Below are positions 28,996 through 39,891 of a stretch of DNA of 64,000 bases, one piece after another; the stretch's first letter is position 1; every line of letters begins with the position of its first letter. The stretch is from the NCBI RefSeq assembly GCF_002901845.1, contig NZ_PPQE01000029.1, forward strand, positions 379 through 64,378, read 5' to 3'. The notes under the pieces were generated by a model. It had not been told where the DNA came from, made no database searches, and was given only the letters and a program-made list of their open reading frames with translations. The stretch is from Staphylococcus hominis subsp. hominis (GTDB lineage Bacteria > Bacillota > Bacilli > Staphylococcales > Staphylococcaceae). A program made the position numbers and the translations under genes.

Positions 28996-29517
28996 TTATA
29001 ATTCCAAGTCTCTAGTCATTTCAATCATTTGTGTATATATATCATAGTAAATGTAATTAAACGCCATTGTATGAGGTTGTACAATTTTATCATAATCCTC
29101 AGTATATACGATTGGACGCGGGGTTGATAAGTTTACAAAATGCATAAGATGTTCAGGGAAATCTTCTTGTTTAGGACGATTGCATACTAATACAAAATCA
29201 ATATCTTTGTCTATTAATTGTTGAACATCTTGAGCAACTTCCTTGGTATAAAAAGGAGAGAATAAAAATACACGGTCAGTTGTGTCTAAGTCATTTAAAC
29301 TGTTTAATTCACTCAATTTTTTACTAGAATTTAATTTTTCATCACTGTCTAATATAAAAGTTTCAAAGAATTTTAAGTCTCCATAACCATTAATATATAC
29401 ATACCCTTCTCCACCAATAGCTTGGATTAAACATTGAGCAGCCATTTGTATATCTAACGCCTGGTCTTCTAAACGATTGAATACACCCGTTAATTGTGTT
29501 TGTAGTATCTTTGACAT
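28996..29517 (-). CDS. DUF2529 family protein (YwjG-like)
   Basis: A 173-residue protein with an SIS-like sugar-phosphate-binding look: an alanine-rich helix, GGEGYVYINGYGDLKFFE and DRVFLFSPFYTKEV. It matches the conserved gene that lies between pyrG and fbaA in bacilli (ywjG in B. subtilis), but here it is on the opposite strand. I chose the ATG at 29517, which has GGAGG six bases upstream. Function is unknown. Confidence 0.82.
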   Translation of the reverse strand: MSKILQTQLTGVFNRLEDQALDIQMAAQCLIQAIGGEGYVYINGYGDLKFFETFILDSDEKLNSSKKLSELNSLNDLDTTDRVFLFSPFYTKEVAQDVQQLIDKDIDFVLVCNRPKQEDFPEHLMHFVNLSTPRPIVYTEDYDKIVQPHTMAFNYIYYDIYTQMIEMTRDLEL

Positions 29518-29678
29518 GATTATCCTCCATTTCATTAGTATTGTAATGAAATATGATATTTTATGCAATGAAGCTTCAAAAGTTATCACTTATTTTTAAA
29601 TTAAGCATGCAATAAAAAATATTATCTGCTATAATAATTTTTGAAAATTTATGTAATTGGATACAAGGAGGAACTTTC

Positions 29679-30536
29679 ATGCCATTAGTTTCAATGAAGG
29701 AAATGTTAATCGATGCGAAAGAAAATGGTTATGCGGTTGGTCAATACAACTTAAATAACTTAGAATTTACACAAGCTATTTTAGAAGCTTCTCAAGAAGA
29801 GAACGCGCCAGTTATCTTAGGTGTTTCCGAAGGTGCTGCACGTTACATGAGTGGTTTTTATACAGTAGTTAAAATGGTAGAAGGTTTAATGCATGATTTA
29901 AATATTACTATACCAGTAGCTATCCACCTAGATCATGGTTCAAGTTTTGAAAAGTGTAAAGAAGCTATTGATGCTGGATTTACTTCAGTAATGATTGATG
30001 CTTCACATAGCCCATTTGAAGAAAATATTGAAATTACTTCTAAAGTAGTAGAATATGCACATCAACATGGCGTGTCAGTTGAAGCTGAATTAGGAACAGT
30101 GGGTGGACAAGAAGATGATGTTGTAGGCGGTATCATCTATGCTGATCCTAAAGAATGTCAAGAATTAGTTGAAAGAACTGGTATTGATACTTTAGCACCA
30201 GCATTAGGTTCAGTACACGGTCCTTATAAAGGCGAACCTAAATTAGGCTTCAAAGAAATGGAAGAAATTGGTGCATCAACTGGCTTACCACTTGTTTTAC
30301 ATGGTGGTACAGGTATTCCAACTAAAGATATTCAAAAAGCAATCCCTTATGGTACTGCAAAAATTAATGTAAATACTGAAAATCAAATTGCTTCAGCTAA
30401 AGCTGTTAGAGATGTATTGAACAATGATAAAGAAGTTTACGATCCTCGTAAATACTTAGGTCCAGCACGTGAAGCTATTAAAGAAACAGTAAAAGGCAAG
30501 ATTAGAGAGTTTGGTACGTCTAATCGTGCTAAATAA
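29679..30536 (+). CDS. fbaA: Fructose-bisphosphate aldolase, class II
   Basis: Reversible cleavage of fructose-1,6-bisphosphate in glycolysis and gluconeogenesis. The 285-residue zinc enzyme has [11 protein letters not shown] (His83, Asp85, His86), the further metal histidines in VHGPYKG and LHGGTGIP, and the GKP-type phosphate site [17 protein letters not shown] precedes the ATG. It is monocistronic, with a strong terminator. Confidence 0.97.
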   Translation: MPLVSMKEMLIDAKENGYAVGQYNLNNLEFTQAILEASQEENAPVILGVSEGAARYMSGFYTVVKMVEGLMHDLNITIPVAIHLDHGSSFEKCKEAIDAGFTSVMIDASHSPFEENIEITSKVVEYAHQHGVSVEAELGTVGGQEDDVVGGIIYADPKECQELVERTGIDTLAPALGSVHGPYKGEPKLGFKEMEEIGASTGLPLVLHGGTGIPTKDIQKAIPYGTAKINVNTENQIASAKAVRDVLNNDKEVYDPRKYLGPAREAIKETVKGKIREFGTSNRAK

Positions 30537-30566
30537 AATAAAGATTATTAAAGGTTAAGGCAACCT

Positions 30567-30608
30567 TAACTGTCAGCAAAGTGATCGCTTTGTTGACAGT
30601 TTTTTTAT
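30567..30608 (+). terminator. fbaA terminator
   Basis: ACTGTCAGCAAAG pairs with CTTTGTTGACAGT (one G:T pair) around six bases, followed by T8. Confidence 0.93.
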
Positions 30609-30855
30609 TTTATACAAAATTTTACGATATATTATTAAAGTATTTGTATAAAGTTAGTCGTGCGGAGTGTTACTCAATGACTGACTCACGATTTATAAAA
30701 ATTAAATTAACTTTTTATAAAATTTATGAAAAAACAGAATTAATTAATTGTATAAATTGATTTATAATAGTGTTATCAATCCGTTATATGAATTATTAGA
30801 TTTTTAGATATTAATATTAATATTATAATTGCTAAATTTTTTTAAAAGTTAGTGT
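30609..30855. other. AT-rich region before murZ
   Basis: About 250 bases with no ORF that has an SD. One GC-richer island at 30657-30692 holds an outer stem TCGTG/CACGA and an inner GAGT/ACTC hairpin. Nothing else is recognisable before the murZ promoter. Confidence 0.5.
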
Positions 30856-30885
30856 TTTACAAATAAATAATATATAATTTATAAT
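30856..30885 (+). promoter_or_regulatory. murZ promoter
   Basis: TTTACA at 30856-30861 and TATAAT at 30880-30885 with an 18-base spacer. A transcript would start near 30892, about 40 bases before the murZ start codon. Confidence 0.72.
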
Positions 30886-30932
30886 GCGAATTATGTATAA
30901 TTTTACAAAAGGCGATAAAGGAGAAAAAATAA

Positions 30933-32204
30933 ATGAGTCAAGAAGTAATTAAAATCCGAGGTGGTCAACCACTAAAGGGTGAAGTTACAATTAGTGGTGC
31001 AAAAAATAGTGCCGTAGCTATTATTCCAGCTACTTTATTAGCGCAAGGACAAGTGAAAATTGACGGTTTACCGCAAATCTCAGATGTTGAAACACTTGTG
31101 AGTTTATTAGAAGATTTAAATATTAAAACAAATCTTAATGGTAAAACATTAGAAGTTGATACAGCAGAAATTAAAAATGCACCATTACCAAATAATAAAG
31201 TTGAATCTTTACGTGCCTCTTATTATATGATGGGAGCCATGTTAGGTCGATTTAAAAAATGTGTGATTGGTTTACCAGGTGGTTGTCCATTAGGCCCACG
31301 TCCAATTGATCAACACATTAAAGGATTTAAAGCTTTAGGTGCTGAAATTGATGAATCAAGTGATACATCAATGAAAATAGAAGCAAAAGAATTGCACGGA
31401 GCCAACATCTTTTTAGATATGGTAAGTGTTGGTGCAACCATCAATATTATGCTTGCAGCTGTTCATGCAAAAGGGCAAACAACGATTGAAAATGCTGCCA
31501 AAGAACCAGAAGTAGTAGATGTAGCAAACTTTTTAAATAGCTTAGGCGCAAATATCAAAGGCGCCGGTACGAGTACTCTAAAAATCAGTGGTGTTGAAGA
31601 GTTACATGGAGCCGAATATCAAGTGATTCCTGATAGAATTGAAGCGGGAACGTATATGTGTATTGCAGCTGCTTGTGGTGAAGAAGTAACAATTAAAAAT
31701 ATTGTACCTAAACATTTAGAAGCCCTCACAGTTAAACTAAATGAATTAGGCGTTGATATTGATATCGATGATGATAAAGAACAAATAGTAATTAAAGGTA
31801 AATCATCATATAAAAATGTAGATATTAAAACATTAGTATATCCTGGATTTGCTACTGACTTACAACAACCTATTACGCCTTTATTATTTATGACAGATGG
31901 TCCTTCTTTCGTTACAGAAACGATATATCCAGCTCGTTTCCGCCATGTAGAAGAGCTCAAAAATATGGGAGCTAGTATTGAAGCAGATACGTCTACTGGT
32001 ACTGCAACAATTAAACCTTCTAAACTTCAAGGTGCCGAAGTATATGCGAGTGATTTACGTGCAGGAGCTTGTTTGATTATTGCTGGATTACTAGCAGAAG
32101 GTGTTACAACAATTTATAATGTTAAACATATTTATAGAGGATATACAGATATCGTTAAACATCTTAAAGAATTAGGTGCGGATATTTGGACTGAACAAGT
32201 TTAA
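30933..32204 (+). CDS. murZ: UDP-GlcNAc 1-carboxyvinyltransferase MurZ (MurA2)
   Basis: First committed step of peptidoglycan synthesis: transfer of enolpyruvate from PEP to UDP-GlcNAc. The 423-residue EPT-fold protein has the catalytic Cys118 in [11 protein letters not shown], the residue targeted by fosfomycin. GAKNS near 22 and the RAGACLI/DLRAG segment complete the active site. SD AAAGGAG precedes the ATG. Low-GC Gram-positives carry two MurA paralogues; this one, next to fbaA and rho, matches staphylococcal murZ. The second copy is at 51598. Confidence 0.96.
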   Translation: MSQEVIKIRGGQPLKGEVTISGAKNSAVAIIPATLLAQGQVKIDGLPQISDVETLVSLLEDLNIKTNLNGKTLEVDTAEIKNAPLPNNKVESLRASYYMMGAMLGRFKKCVIGLPGGCPLGPRPIDQHIKGFKALGAEIDESSDTSMKIEAKELHGANIFLDMVSVGATINIMLAAVHAKGQTTIENAAKEPEVVDVANFLNSLGANIKGAGTSTLKISGVEELHGAEYQVIPDRIEAGTYMCIAAACGEEVTIKNIVPKHLEALTVKLNELGVDIDIDDDKEQIVIKGKSSYKNVDIKTLVYPGFATDLQQPITPLLFMTDGPSFVTETIYPARFRHVEELKNMGASIEADTSTGTATIKPSKLQGAEVYASDLRAGACLIIAGLLAEGVTTIYNVKHIYRGYTDIVKHLKELGADIWTEQV

Positions 32205-32291
32205 TTATTTTTGATATACTTAAATATATTAATTGCTGAAGTATATTAAATACCTGCAATGTTTAAGAAGTTTTGAATAGAGGTGAAGACA

Positions 32292-32627
32292 ATGGAAATC
32301 TGTCCATATCTCGAAGAAACCTTTAAAATTGTTGGTAGAAGTTGGAACGGTTTAATCATTAATTACCTATCTCGATGCGCTGATTATACTGCACACTTTT
32401 CCGATATGAAAAGGGATTTAAAAACAATTACTCCACGTGCATTAAGTATTAAGCTTACAGAATTAGGTGAGTGGGGATTAGTAGACAAAAAAGTCATTTC
32501 TACACGTCCTGTTTCTATCGTTTATGAGTTAACCGATAAAGGAAAAGCACTTGCTGAGGCTTTAAGACCAATTGAAGCATGGGCTAGAGATTACGTCACA
32601 TTAGAACATAACGATTCAGTTAAATAA
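32292..32627 (+). CDS. HxlR-family transcription regulator
   Basis: A 111-residue winged-helix protein with the HxlR layout: CPYLEETFKIVGRSWNGLII at the start, then RDLKTITPRALSIKLTELGEWGL as the recognition region. Cys4 sits at the usual redox-sensing position near the N-terminus, and Cys29 is a second cysteine. I chose the ATG at 32292 with GAGGTG upstream; a GTG at 32283 overlaps that site. The aldehyde dehydrogenase gene follows 109 bases later and is a likely target. Confidence 0.85.
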   Translation: MEICPYLEETFKIVGRSWNGLIINYLSRCADYTAHFSDMKRDLKTITPRALSIKLTELGEWGLVDKKVISTRPVSIVYELTDKGKALAEALRPIEAWARDYVTLEHNDSVK

Positions 32628-32736
32628 TATAGTTAAAAGGTTGGAGTTTATATAAACTTTAACCTTTTAATTATGTTTAAATAACATCAAATCGGATATA
32701 TATTAGACATACACATTCTTAAGGAGTGAATCATTG

Positions 32737-34164
32737 ATGAGAAATTATACTCAACAATATATTAATGGTGAATGGATTGATAGTGAAAGTAACGAAACAA
32801 TTGATGTAATTAATCCAGCAACAGAAGAAGTTATTGGAAAAGTTGCAAAAGGTAATGAAAAAGACGTAGAAAAAGCGGTTCAAGCTGCTCATGACGTATA
32901 TTTAGAATTTCGCCATAGTTCAGTTGAAGAAAGAAAACAACTACTAGATAGAATAGTAGAAGAATATAAAAATAGAAAACAAGATATTATTGAAGCAATT
33001 ACAGCAGAGTTAGGCGCTCCACTAACTGTTTCAGAAAATGTTCATTATCAAATGGGTTTACAACACTTTTCAGAAGCACGTAGAGCTTTAGATTCATTTG
33101 AATTTGAAGAACGTCGCGGAGATGATTTGGTAACTAAAGAAGCGATTGGCGTTTCTGGATTAGTTACACCATGGAATTTCCCAACTAATCAAACATCTCT
33201 TAAATTAGCAGCAGCATTTGCTGCAGGTAGTCCAGTTGTGTTAAAACCTTCTGAAGAAACACCATTTGCTGCAATAATTTTAGCTGAAATCTTTGAAAAA
33301 GCAGGCGTTCCTAAAGGCGCATTTAACTTAGTTAATGGTGATGGTGAAGGTGTAGGTAATCCATTAAGCGAACATCCTAAAGTTAGAATGATGTCATTCA
33401 CTGGTTCTGGAGCTACAGGTTCTAAAATTATGGAAAAAGCAGCTAAAGATATCAAAAAAGTATCTCTTGAATTAGGTGGCAAATCACCATATATCGTACT
33501 TGACGATGTAGATATTAAAGAAGCTGCAAAAGCTACAACTGGAAAGGTTGTTAATAATACTGGTCAAGTATGTACTGCAGGAACAAGAATCTTAGTTCCA
33601 GAAAGTATTAAACAAGAATTCTTAACTGCCTTAAAAGAAGAGTTTAGTAATGTTAAAGTTGGCGATCCACTTGATAAAAATACCCAAGTAGGACCAATCA
33701 TTAGTAAAAAACAATTCGACACAGTACAATCTTATATTGATAAAGGTATTGAAGAAGGCGCTGAATTATTATATGGTGGTCCAGGTAAACCAGAAGGATT
33801 AGATACAGGTTATTTTGCTAGACCAACTATTTTTATAAATGTTAAAAATGATATGACTATTGCACAAGAAGAAATTTTTGGTCCAGTTGTTTCAGTAATC
33901 ACATATAATGATTTAGACGAAGCAATCGAAATTGCTAATGATACTAAATATGGTTTAGCAGGATATGTAATTGGTAAAGATAAAGAAACGCTTCAAAAAG
34001 TGGCACGTTCAATTGAGGCAGGTAGAATTCAAATTAATGAATCTCCAAACGAACCCTATTTACCATTTGGTGGTTATAAACAATCTGGTATCGGTCGTGA
34101 ATGGGGCGACTACGGAATTGAAGAGTTCTTAGAAGTAAAATCAATTGCTGGTTATTTTAAATAA
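32737..34164 (+). CDS. Aldehyde dehydrogenase family protein
   Basis: A 475-residue NAD(P)-dependent aldehyde dehydrogenase. Conserved residues are visible: Asn147 in TPWNFPTNQ, Glu245 in LELGGKSP and the nucleophile Cys279 in NTGQVCTAG. The substrate is not known; the AldA-like staphylococcal enzymes are general aldehyde dehydrogenases. I chose the ATG at 32737; a TTG at 32734 has a slightly better distance to AAGGAG. The upstream HxlR-type regulator suggests control by reactive electrophiles or aldehydes (inference). Confidence 0.88.
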   Translation: MRNYTQQYINGEWIDSESNETIDVINPATEEVIGKVAKGNEKDVEKAVQAAHDVYLEFRHSSVEERKQLLDRIVEEYKNRKQDIIEAITAELGAPLTVSENVHYQMGLQHFSEARRALDSFEFEERRGDDLVTKEAIGVSGLVTPWNFPTNQTSLKLAAAFAAGSPVVLKPSEETPFAAIILAEIFEKAGVPKGAFNLVNGDGEGVGNPLSEHPKVRMMSFTGSGATGSKIMEKAAKDIKKVSLELGGKSPYIVLDDVDIKEAAKATTGKVVNNTGQVCTAGTRILVPESIKQEFLTALKEEFSNVKVGDPLDKNTQVGPIISKKQFDTVQSYIDKGIEEGAELLYGGPGKPEGLDTGYFARPTIFINVKNDMTIAQEEIFGPVVSVITYNDLDEAIEIANDTKYGLAGYVIGKDKETLQKVARSIEAGRIQINESPNEPYLPFGGYKQSGIGREWGDYGIEEFLEVKSIAGYFK

Positions 34165-34194
34165 TTAAGTATAATGAAATAGTTTAATATAAAT

Positions 34195-34233
34195 ACAGTT
34201 CATGGAATCATTTTAGTTCCATGAGCTGTTTTA
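34195..34233 (+). terminator. Terminator after aldehyde dehydrogenase
   Basis: ACAGTTCATGGAA pairs with TTCCATGAGCTGT (one G:T pair) around a short loop, followed by TTTTATTTTTT. Confidence 0.88.
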
Positions 34234-34403
34234 TTTTTTGAAATTTAATAAAATCATTTTGTAATTAAATTAAAAATTTGCTATATTAATTCTAGTATTT
34301 AAGATGCTAACGTTTAAAACATTTAAGTTATAATCATTTAGATGATTTAACAATGCTAGTAGCTAGATGATTTTTATAAAAATATAAGAAATGGGTGCAA
34401 TTT

Positions 34404-35720
34404 ATGCCTGAAAGAGAACGAACATCACCACAATATGAATCTTTTCATGAATTGTATAAAAATTATACGACAAAAGAACTTACGCAAAAAGCAAAATCAT
34501 TAAAACTAACTAATTATAGTAAATTGAATAAAAGTGAGCTTGTCTTGGCAATTATGGAAGCTCAAATGGAAAAAGATGGAAATTACTATATGGAGGGGGT
34601 TTTAGATGATATACAACCTGATGGATATGGTTTTTTAAGAACCGTTAATTATTCTAAAGGTGAAAAAGATATATATATATCAGCTAGTCAAATTAGACGT
34701 TTTGAAATTAAACGAGGCGATAAAGTAACTGGAAAAGTACGAAAGCCTAAAGACAATGAAAAATACTATGGACTTCTACAAGTTGACTTTGTTAATGATG
34801 AAAATGCAGAAGTTGTAAAAAAACGTCCTCATTTCCAAGCACTTACTCCGTTATATCCAGAGGAAAGAATTATTCTTGAAACAGAGCCTCGAAATTATTC
34901 TACTCGAATTATGGATTTAGTTACTCCAATTGGTTTAGGTCAACGTGGTCTTATTGTCGCTCCTCCTAAAGCTGGTAAAACTTCATTACTTAAAGAAATT
35001 GCAAATGCAATTAGTACAAATAAACCAGATGCTAAATTATTTATATTATTAGTAGGTGAACGACCTGAAGAGGTAACTGATATAGAGCGTTCAGTAGAGT
35101 CAGCAGAAGTAGTACATTCCACTTTTGATGAACCTCCTCAACATCACGTTAAGGTAGCAGAATTATTATTAGAAAGAGCAAAACGTCTTGTAGAGATAGG
35201 ACAAGATGTCATTATCTTGATGGACTCTATTACGCGTTTAGCAAGAGCATATAACCTTGTTATCCCGCCTAGTGGTAGAACATTGTCAGGTGGCTTGGAT
35301 CCAGCATCCTTACATAAGCCTAAAGCATTTTTCGGTGCTGCTCGTAATATTGAAGCAGGTGGTAGCCTAACTATTTTAGCAACGGCTCTAGTAGATACAG
35401 GTTCACGTATGGATGATATGATTTATGAAGAGTTCAAAGGTACAGGTAATATGGAACTTCATCTTGATCGTAAATTATCTGAACGTCGAATATTCCCAGC
35501 TATTGATATTGGGCGTAGTTCTACGCGTAAAGAAGAATTATTAATTAGTAAGTCTGAATTAGAGTCATTATGGCAACTTAGAAATATGTTTACTGATTCT
35601 ACCGATTTTACAGAGCGTTTTATAAGAAAATTAAAACGTTCAGAAAATAACAAAGAATTTTTTGAACAATTGCAAAAGGCAGCCGCTGAAAGTACAAAAA
35701 CAGGAAAACCAATTATCTAA
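34404..35720 (+). CDS. rho: Transcription termination factor Rho
   Basis: A hexameric RNA-dependent ATPase that ends untranslated transcripts. The 438-residue protein has an N-terminal Rho helix domain (about 15-60), a cold-shock-like RNA-binding domain with [19 protein letters not shown] (about 75-93), Walker A APPKAGKT at 186-193, Walker [11 protein letters not shown], and the Q/R loops including [21 protein letters not shown] chose the ATG at 34404, which gives the known staphylococcal length; a GTG at 34395 is also in frame. The SD is weak. Confidence 0.97.
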   Translation: MPERERTSPQYESFHELYKNYTTKELTQKAKSLKLTNYSKLNKSELVLAIMEAQMEKDGNYYMEGVLDDIQPDGYGFLRTVNYSKGEKDIYISASQIRRFEIKRGDKVTGKVRKPKDNEKYYGLLQVDFVNDENAEVVKKRPHFQALTPLYPEERIILETEPRNYSTRIMDLVTPIGLGQRGLIVAPPKAGKTSLLKEIANAISTNKPDAKLFILLVGERPEEVTDIERSVESAEVVHSTFDEPPQHHVKVAELLLERAKRLVEIGQDVIILMDSITRLARAYNLVIPPSGRTLSGGLDPASLHKPKAFFGAARNIEAGGSLTILATALVDTGSRMDDMIYEEFKGTGNMELHLDRKLSERRIFPAIDIGRSSTRKEELLISKSELESLWQLRNMFTDSTDFTERFIRKLKRSENNKEFFEQLQKAAAESTKTGKPII

Positions 35721-35736
35721 AATATGTGATTGAGGG

Positions 35737-35765
35737 TTGCGTTTTCCTTCAATAACTATTATAAT
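35737..35765 (+). promoter_or_regulatory. rpmE2 promoter
   Basis: TTGCGT at 35737-35742 and TATAAT at 35760-35765 with a 17-base spacer, just after the rho stop. It gives rpmE2 a transcript of its own starting near 35772. Confidence 0.75.
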
Positions 35766-35771
35766 TACACA

Positions 35772-35835
35772 GTATTGGGTAAAAACTCACAAATAACTCT
35801 GTTCCAGATGGTTCAGGGCAAAGGAGCTGAAAAAA
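35772..35835 (+). promoter_or_regulatory. Possible L31 leader
   Basis: About 64 bases between the predicted start and rpmE2. A short stem TTCAG/CTGAA (35812-35830 region) holds the AGGAG Shine-Dalgarno in its loop, so translation could be controlled by folding. A ribosomal protein L31 leader motif is known in Firmicutes at this position, but I cannot confirm a match by eye. Confidence 0.4.
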
Positions 35836-36093
35836 ATGAAACAAGGAATTCATCCTGATTACCACAAAGTCATCTTTTTAGATACAACAACGAACTTTAA
35901 ATTTTTAAGTGGTTCTACTAAAACTTCTTCAGAAACAATGGAATGGGAAGATGGTAACGAATACCCAGTTATTCGCTTAGATGTATCATCTGATTCACAT
36001 CCATTCTACACAGGACGTCAAAAATTCGCTGCTGCGGATGGTCGTGTGGAACGTTTCAACAAAAAGTTTGGTCTCAAATCAAACAACAATTAA
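35836..36093 (+). CDS. rpmE2: Ribosomal protein bL31 type B
   Basis: An 85-residue 50S subunit protein. It starts [19 protein letters not shown] and contains [14 protein letters not shown] and [10 protein letters not shown], as in the zinc-free type B form, which lacks the CxxC pair of type A. SD AAGGAG precedes the ATG. It follows rho, as in most Bacillales, and ends in a strong terminator. Confidence 0.97.
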   Translation: MKQGIHPDYHKVIFLDTTTNFKFLSGSTKTSSETMEWEDGNEYPVIRLDVSSDSHPFYTGRQKFAAADGRVERFNKKFGLKSNNN

Positions 36094-36106
36094 TTTTGAA
36101 CTTAAA

Positions 36107-36152
36107 ATGCCTGCCTAATCTATTATGTATAGAATTAAGCAGGTATTTTTTT
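36107..36152 (+). terminator. rpmE2 terminator
   Basis: ATGCCTGCCTAAT pairs with ATTAAGCAGGTAT (one mismatch) around a loop of about 12 bases, with T7 after. Confidence 0.9.
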
Positions 36153-36267
36153 ATTTCTAAACTATTTTATTAATTTCTTCAGTGATAACCCAGTAATAAA
36201 CTCATTTATAATAATCGAAAATATGATATAATTAAGCGATTATGTTTTGAAAAAGGTGGAACTTATA

Positions 36268-36867
36268 ATGTATGAGACTTACCATTCTGGTTGGATTGAA
36301 TGCATTACTGGAAGTATGTTTAGTGGTAAATCGGAAGAATTAATTCGTCGATTAAGAAGAGGAATTTATGCTAAACAAAAAGTAATCGTATTTAAACCAG
36401 CTATTGATGACCGGTATCATAAAGAGAAAGTTGTATCACATGATGGTAATGAGCTAGAAGCCATTAATATCTCAACAGCTAGAGAAATACTATTACAAAA
36501 TTTATCTCAATTTGATGTCATAGGTATAGATGAAATTCAATTTTTTGATAATGAAATTGTACATATAGTAGAAAAGCTAGCTGAAGATGGTCATAGAGTT
36601 GTAGTAGCAGGATTAGACATGGACTTTAGAGGTGAACCTTTTGACCCCATGCCTCAAATTATGGCCGTAAGTGAACAAGTGACCAAATTACAAGCCGTTT
36701 GTGCAATATGTGGTTCGTCATCAAGTCGGACGCAACGTTTAATTAATGGACAACCAGCAAGAATTGATGATCCAATTATATTAGTAGGAGCAAATGAAAG
36801 TTATGAGCCAAGATGCAGAGCACATCATATTGTAGCACCTAGCATCAATGACAAGGAGGAAATATAG
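36268..36867 (+). CDS. tdk: Thymidine kinase
   Basis: Phosphorylates thymidine in the salvage pathway. The 199-residue type II enzyme has the P-loop GSMFSGKS (15-22), the catalytic Glu and Asp segment GIDEIQFF near 89, the lasso region and zinc cysteines in [11 protein letters not shown] and YEPRCRAH. I chose the ATG at 36268 with AAGGTGGA upstream; a TTG at 36247 precedes that site. Its stop overlaps the prfA start by one base. Confidence 0.96.
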   Translation: MYETYHSGWIECITGSMFSGKSEELIRRLRRGIYAKQKVIVFKPAIDDRYHKEKVVSHDGNELEAINISTAREILLQNLSQFDVIGIDEIQFFDNEIVHIVEKLAEDGHRVVVAGLDMDFRGEPFDPMPQIMAVSEQVTKLQAVCAICGSSSSRTQRLINGQPARIDDPIILVGANESYEPRCRAHHIVAPSINDKEEI

Positions 36868-37943
36868 TGTTTGATCAATTAGATATTGTTGAAGAAAGAT
36901 ATGAACAGTTAAATGAAATGTTAAGTGATCCAGAAATTGTTAATGATCCAGATAAATTACGAAAATATTCTAAAGAACAAGCTGATTTACAGAAAACAGT
37001 AGATGTTTATAGAGATTACAAAAGTAAAAGAGAAGAAGTAGCAGAAATAGATGAAATGCTAACTGAAACAGATGATAAAGAAGAAATTGAAATGTTAAAA
37101 GAAGAAGCATCAGGATTAAAAGGTGAACTTCCAGAATTAGAAGAACAACTTAAATTCTTGTTAATTCCTAAAGATCCAAACGATGAAAAAGACGTTATTG
37201 TCGAAATTAGAGCAGCAGCTGGTGGAGATGAAGCAGCTATTTTCGCAGGCGATTTATTAAGAATGTATACAAAATATGCGGAATCTCAAAATTTTAAAAC
37301 TGAAATTGTTGAAGCGGCAGAAAGTGATCATGGTGGATATAAAGAAATCAGTTTTTCAGTTTCAGGTAGTGGTGCTTATAGTAAGTTGAAATTTGAAAAT
37401 GGTGCTCATCGTGTACAACGTGTGCCCGAAACGGAATCTGGAGGACGCATTCATACATCTACAGCGACTGTAGCTGTTTTACCTGAAGTTGAAGATGTAG
37501 AAATTGAAGTGCGTAATGAAGATTTGAAAATTGATACGTATCGTTCAAGTGGCGCTGGTGGTCAACACGTTAATACTACAGACTCTGCTGTACGTATTAC
37601 GCATATTCCAACCGGTATTATTGCAACGTCTTCAGAAAAATCACAAATTCAAAACCGTGAAAAAGCATTAAAAGTATTAAAAGCGCGATTATATGATATG
37701 AAATTACAAGAAGAACAACAAAAGTATGCGGCTCAACGTAAATCAGCTGTAGGGACAGGAGATCGTTCTGAACGTGTAAGAACTTATAATTATCCTCAAA
37801 GTCGTGTGACAGATCATCGAATTGGTTTAACTTTACAAAAGCTCGACCAAATTATGGAAGGTAAATTGGATGAAATTATTGATGCATTAACACTTTCTGA
37901 GCAAACTGAAAAACTGAAAGAACTAAATAATGGCGAGCTTTAA
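36867..37943 (+). CDS. prfA: Peptide chain release factor RF1
   Basis: Ends translation at UAA and UAG. The 358-residue protein has the stop-codon tripeptide of the PxT type (Pro187-Glu188-Thr189 in RVPETESGG) and the GGQ loop (231-233) whose Gln is methylated by PrmC. It starts with GTG, seven bases after AAGGAGG, overlapping the tdk stop by one base. The prmC start overlaps its end by 14 bases, so tdk-prfA-prmC are translationally coupled. Confidence 0.97.
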   Translation: MFDQLDIVEERYEQLNEMLSDPEIVNDPDKLRKYSKEQADLQKTVDVYRDYKSKREEVAEIDEMLTETDDKEEIEMLKEEASGLKGELPELEEQLKFLLIPKDPNDEKDVIVEIRAAAGGDEAAIFAGDLLRMYTKYAESQNFKTEIVEAAESDHGGYKEISFSVSGSGAYSKLKFENGAHRVQRVPETESGGRIHTSTATVAVLPEVEDVEIEVRNEDLKIDTYRSSGAGGQHVNTTDSAVRITHIPTGIIATSSEKSQIQNREKALKVLKARLYDMKLQEEQQKYAAQRKSAVGTGDRSERVRTYNYPQSRVTDHRIGLTLQKLDQIMEGKLDEIIDALTLSEQTEKLKELNNGEL

Positions 37944-38766
37944 AGATACCTTACAAGAAGCGATTGAATTAACAAAAGAAAAAGGATTTGAACAATCTAG
38001 AGCGGAATGGCTGATGTTAGACTTATTTGAATGGTCTAGGACAGATTATTTAATGCATATGTATGATGAGATGTCTCAAGCTGAAGAAGCAAAATTTTCA
38101 CTTGCATTAGACCGTATGTTATTAGGAGAGCCCATTCAATATATTGTTGGTTTTCAATCATTTTATGGATATCAATTACAAGTAAATTCTCATTGTCTTA
38201 TTCCACGTCCAGAAACAGAAGAAGTCATGCTTCATTTTTTAGAGCATTGTAAGGATGGGAGTACAATTGCTGATATAGGAACAGGCAGTGGAGCGATTGC
38301 AATTGTACTTAAAAAACTAAATCCAACCTTAAATGTAATAGCCACAGATCTTATTGAAGATACTCTAGAGGTAGCATCTGATAATGCACATCAATTAAAA
38401 GCGGATATCAGATTTCTAAAAGGTAATGCCCTTAAACCACTTATTAAAGAAAATATTAAATTAGATGGCTTAATATCAAACCCTCCTTATATTGATCAAA
38501 CTGAGATGAAAGATATGGAAGATACAGTAGTAAAGTATGAACCTCATATCGCTTTATTTGCTGAGGATGAAGGGTATGAGATTTATGAGATGATTCTAGA
38601 TGATTTACCCAAAGTACTTAATAAAGGGGCTTATGTAACTTTTGAAATTGGATATAATCAAGGAGAAATATTAAAAGCACGTATTATAAATAAATATCCG
38701 CATGTTAATGTAAATCTCTTGAAAGATATTAACGGATTAAATAGAATGATTTCATTTAAGTGGTAA
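37930..38766 (+). CDS. prmC: Release factor glutamine methyltransferase PrmC
   Basis: Methylates the Gln of the GGQ motif of release factors using SAM. The 278-residue protein has an N-terminal helical release-factor-binding domain (1-75), a Rossmann methyltransferase domain with [13 protein letters not shown] near 114, and the catalytic NPPY motif at 184-187. It begins inside the end of prfA, the usual arrangement. Confidence 0.96.
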   Translation: MASFKDTLQEAIELTKEKGFEQSRAEWLMLDLFEWSRTDYLMHMYDEMSQAEEAKFSLALDRMLLGEPIQYIVGFQSFYGYQLQVNSHCLIPRPETEEVMLHFLEHCKDGSTIADIGTGSGAIAIVLKKLNPTLNVIATDLIEDTLEVASDNAHQLKADIRFLKGNALKPLIKENIKLDGLISNPPYIDQTEMKDMEDTVVKYEPHIALFAEDEGYEIYEMILDDLPKVLNKGAYVTFEIGYNQGEILKARIINKYPHVNVNLLKDINGLNRMISFKW

Positions 38767-38771
38767 TAGTG

Positions 38772-38817
38772 GAGTGGGAAAGAAATGTATTATTTTCTAA
38801 CCCACTTCTTTTTCTTT
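38772..38817 (+). terminator. Terminator between prmC and sua5
   Basis: AGTGGG and AGAAA pair with TTTCT and CCCACT, leaving a small AA internal loop, and a T-rich tail follows. An upstream in-frame ATG for the next gene lies inside this hairpin and was rejected. Confidence 0.8.
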
Positions 38818-38850
38818 AATAACTTCACATATGTGAAAGGTGTGATCAAA

Positions 38851-39891
38851 ATGAAAACAAAAATATGGAATATGAAAGATTATAGTCAAGATTCCCAAAT
38901 GTTTTCTCAATTAGCAGAAATAAAAACTATTTATGAAAATGGGGGCCTAATTGCGATACCTACTGAAACAGTATACGGTTTAGGTGCCAATGCTAAAAAT
39001 GAACAGGCAGTAGAAAACATTTATAAAGCTAAAGGACGTCCGTCTGATAATCCACTGATTGTTCATATTTACAAGCAATCACAAATGGATGCATTTGTAT
39101 CCACTATCCCTAAGGAAGCCCAAAAATTAATGAATGCATTTTGGCCTGGCCCAATCTCGTTTATTCTTCCTTTAAAACAAGGATACTTATGTGAGAAAGT
39201 GACAGGTGGGCTTAATTCTATTGCTGTAAGAATGCCAAGTCATCCAATTGGAAGAGCCATATTAGAATATGTTGATTTGCCAATCGCAGCACCCAGTGCA
39301 AATATAAGTGGAAGACCTTCTCCAACGACATTTCAGCATGTGTATAATGATTTAAATGGAAAAATAGATGGTATTGTAAATGGGGATCAAAGTGAAGAAG
39401 GCTTAGAGAGTACAGTTTTAGATTGCACACAATTTCCTTTTAGAATAGCAAGACCAGGCTCAATTACTCAAACAATGCTTAATCACGTGGTACCTCACAG
39501 CGTCATTCAATATGATTATAATCAATTAGAACGGCCCATAGCACCAGGTATGAAATATAAACACTATGCACCTAAAACACCTGTATATATGTTAACTGAA
39601 TTTACACAACCTATTTCTGAGTTAAATGAATCAGGGTTAGCATTTGTTTTACCTTCTAGTATGAAAAAGTATGTACCTAAAGATTGTACATTTATCTCTC
39701 TTTGTGAAAATCAAAGAGATGTTAAAGGGGCTAATCATAACTTATATAAAATTTTACATGACATTGATGATGATGAACGAATACAAAAAGCATTTATTTA
39801 TACTTTTGATAATATTGAAGGCTCTGAAGCAGTTATGAATCGTATGATGAAAGCAACGGGAAATCAAATAGTTAAAGGAAGAGAATTATGA
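38851..39891 (+). CDS. sua5: Threonylcarbamoyl-AMP synthase (Sua5/YwlC)
   Basis: Makes threonylcarbamoyl-AMP for the t6A37 modification of ANN-decoding tRNAs. The 346-residue protein has the YrdC domain (about 20-205) with GLIAIPTETVYGLGANA and KAKGRPSDNPL, and the C-terminal Sua5 domain that includes APGMKYKHYAP. I chose the ATG at 38851 with AAAGGTGTG upstream. Its end overlaps the next start by four bases (ATGA). Confidence 0.95.
   Translation: MKTKIWNMKDYSQDSQMFSQLAEIKTIYENGGLIAIPTETVYGLGANAKNEQAVENIYKAKGRPSDNPLIVHIYKQSQMDAFVSTIPKEAQKLMNAFWPGPISFILPLKQGYLCEKVTGGLNSIAVRMPSHPIGRAILEYVDLPIAAPSANISGRPSPTTFQHVYNDLNGKIDGIVNGDQSEEGLESTVLDCTQFPFRIARPGSITQTMLNHVVPHSVIQYDYNQLERPIAPGMKYKHYAPKTPVYMLTEFTQPISELNESGLAFVLPSSMKKYVPKDCTFISLCENQRDVKGANHNLYKILHDIDDDERIQKAFIYTFDNIEGSEAVMNRMMKATGNQIVKGREL

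Noticed and set aside
38785-38850. N-terminal extension of Sua5
   Set aside because: The upstream ATG is in the prmC terminator hairpin and encodes a Phe-rich stretch not found in the family.
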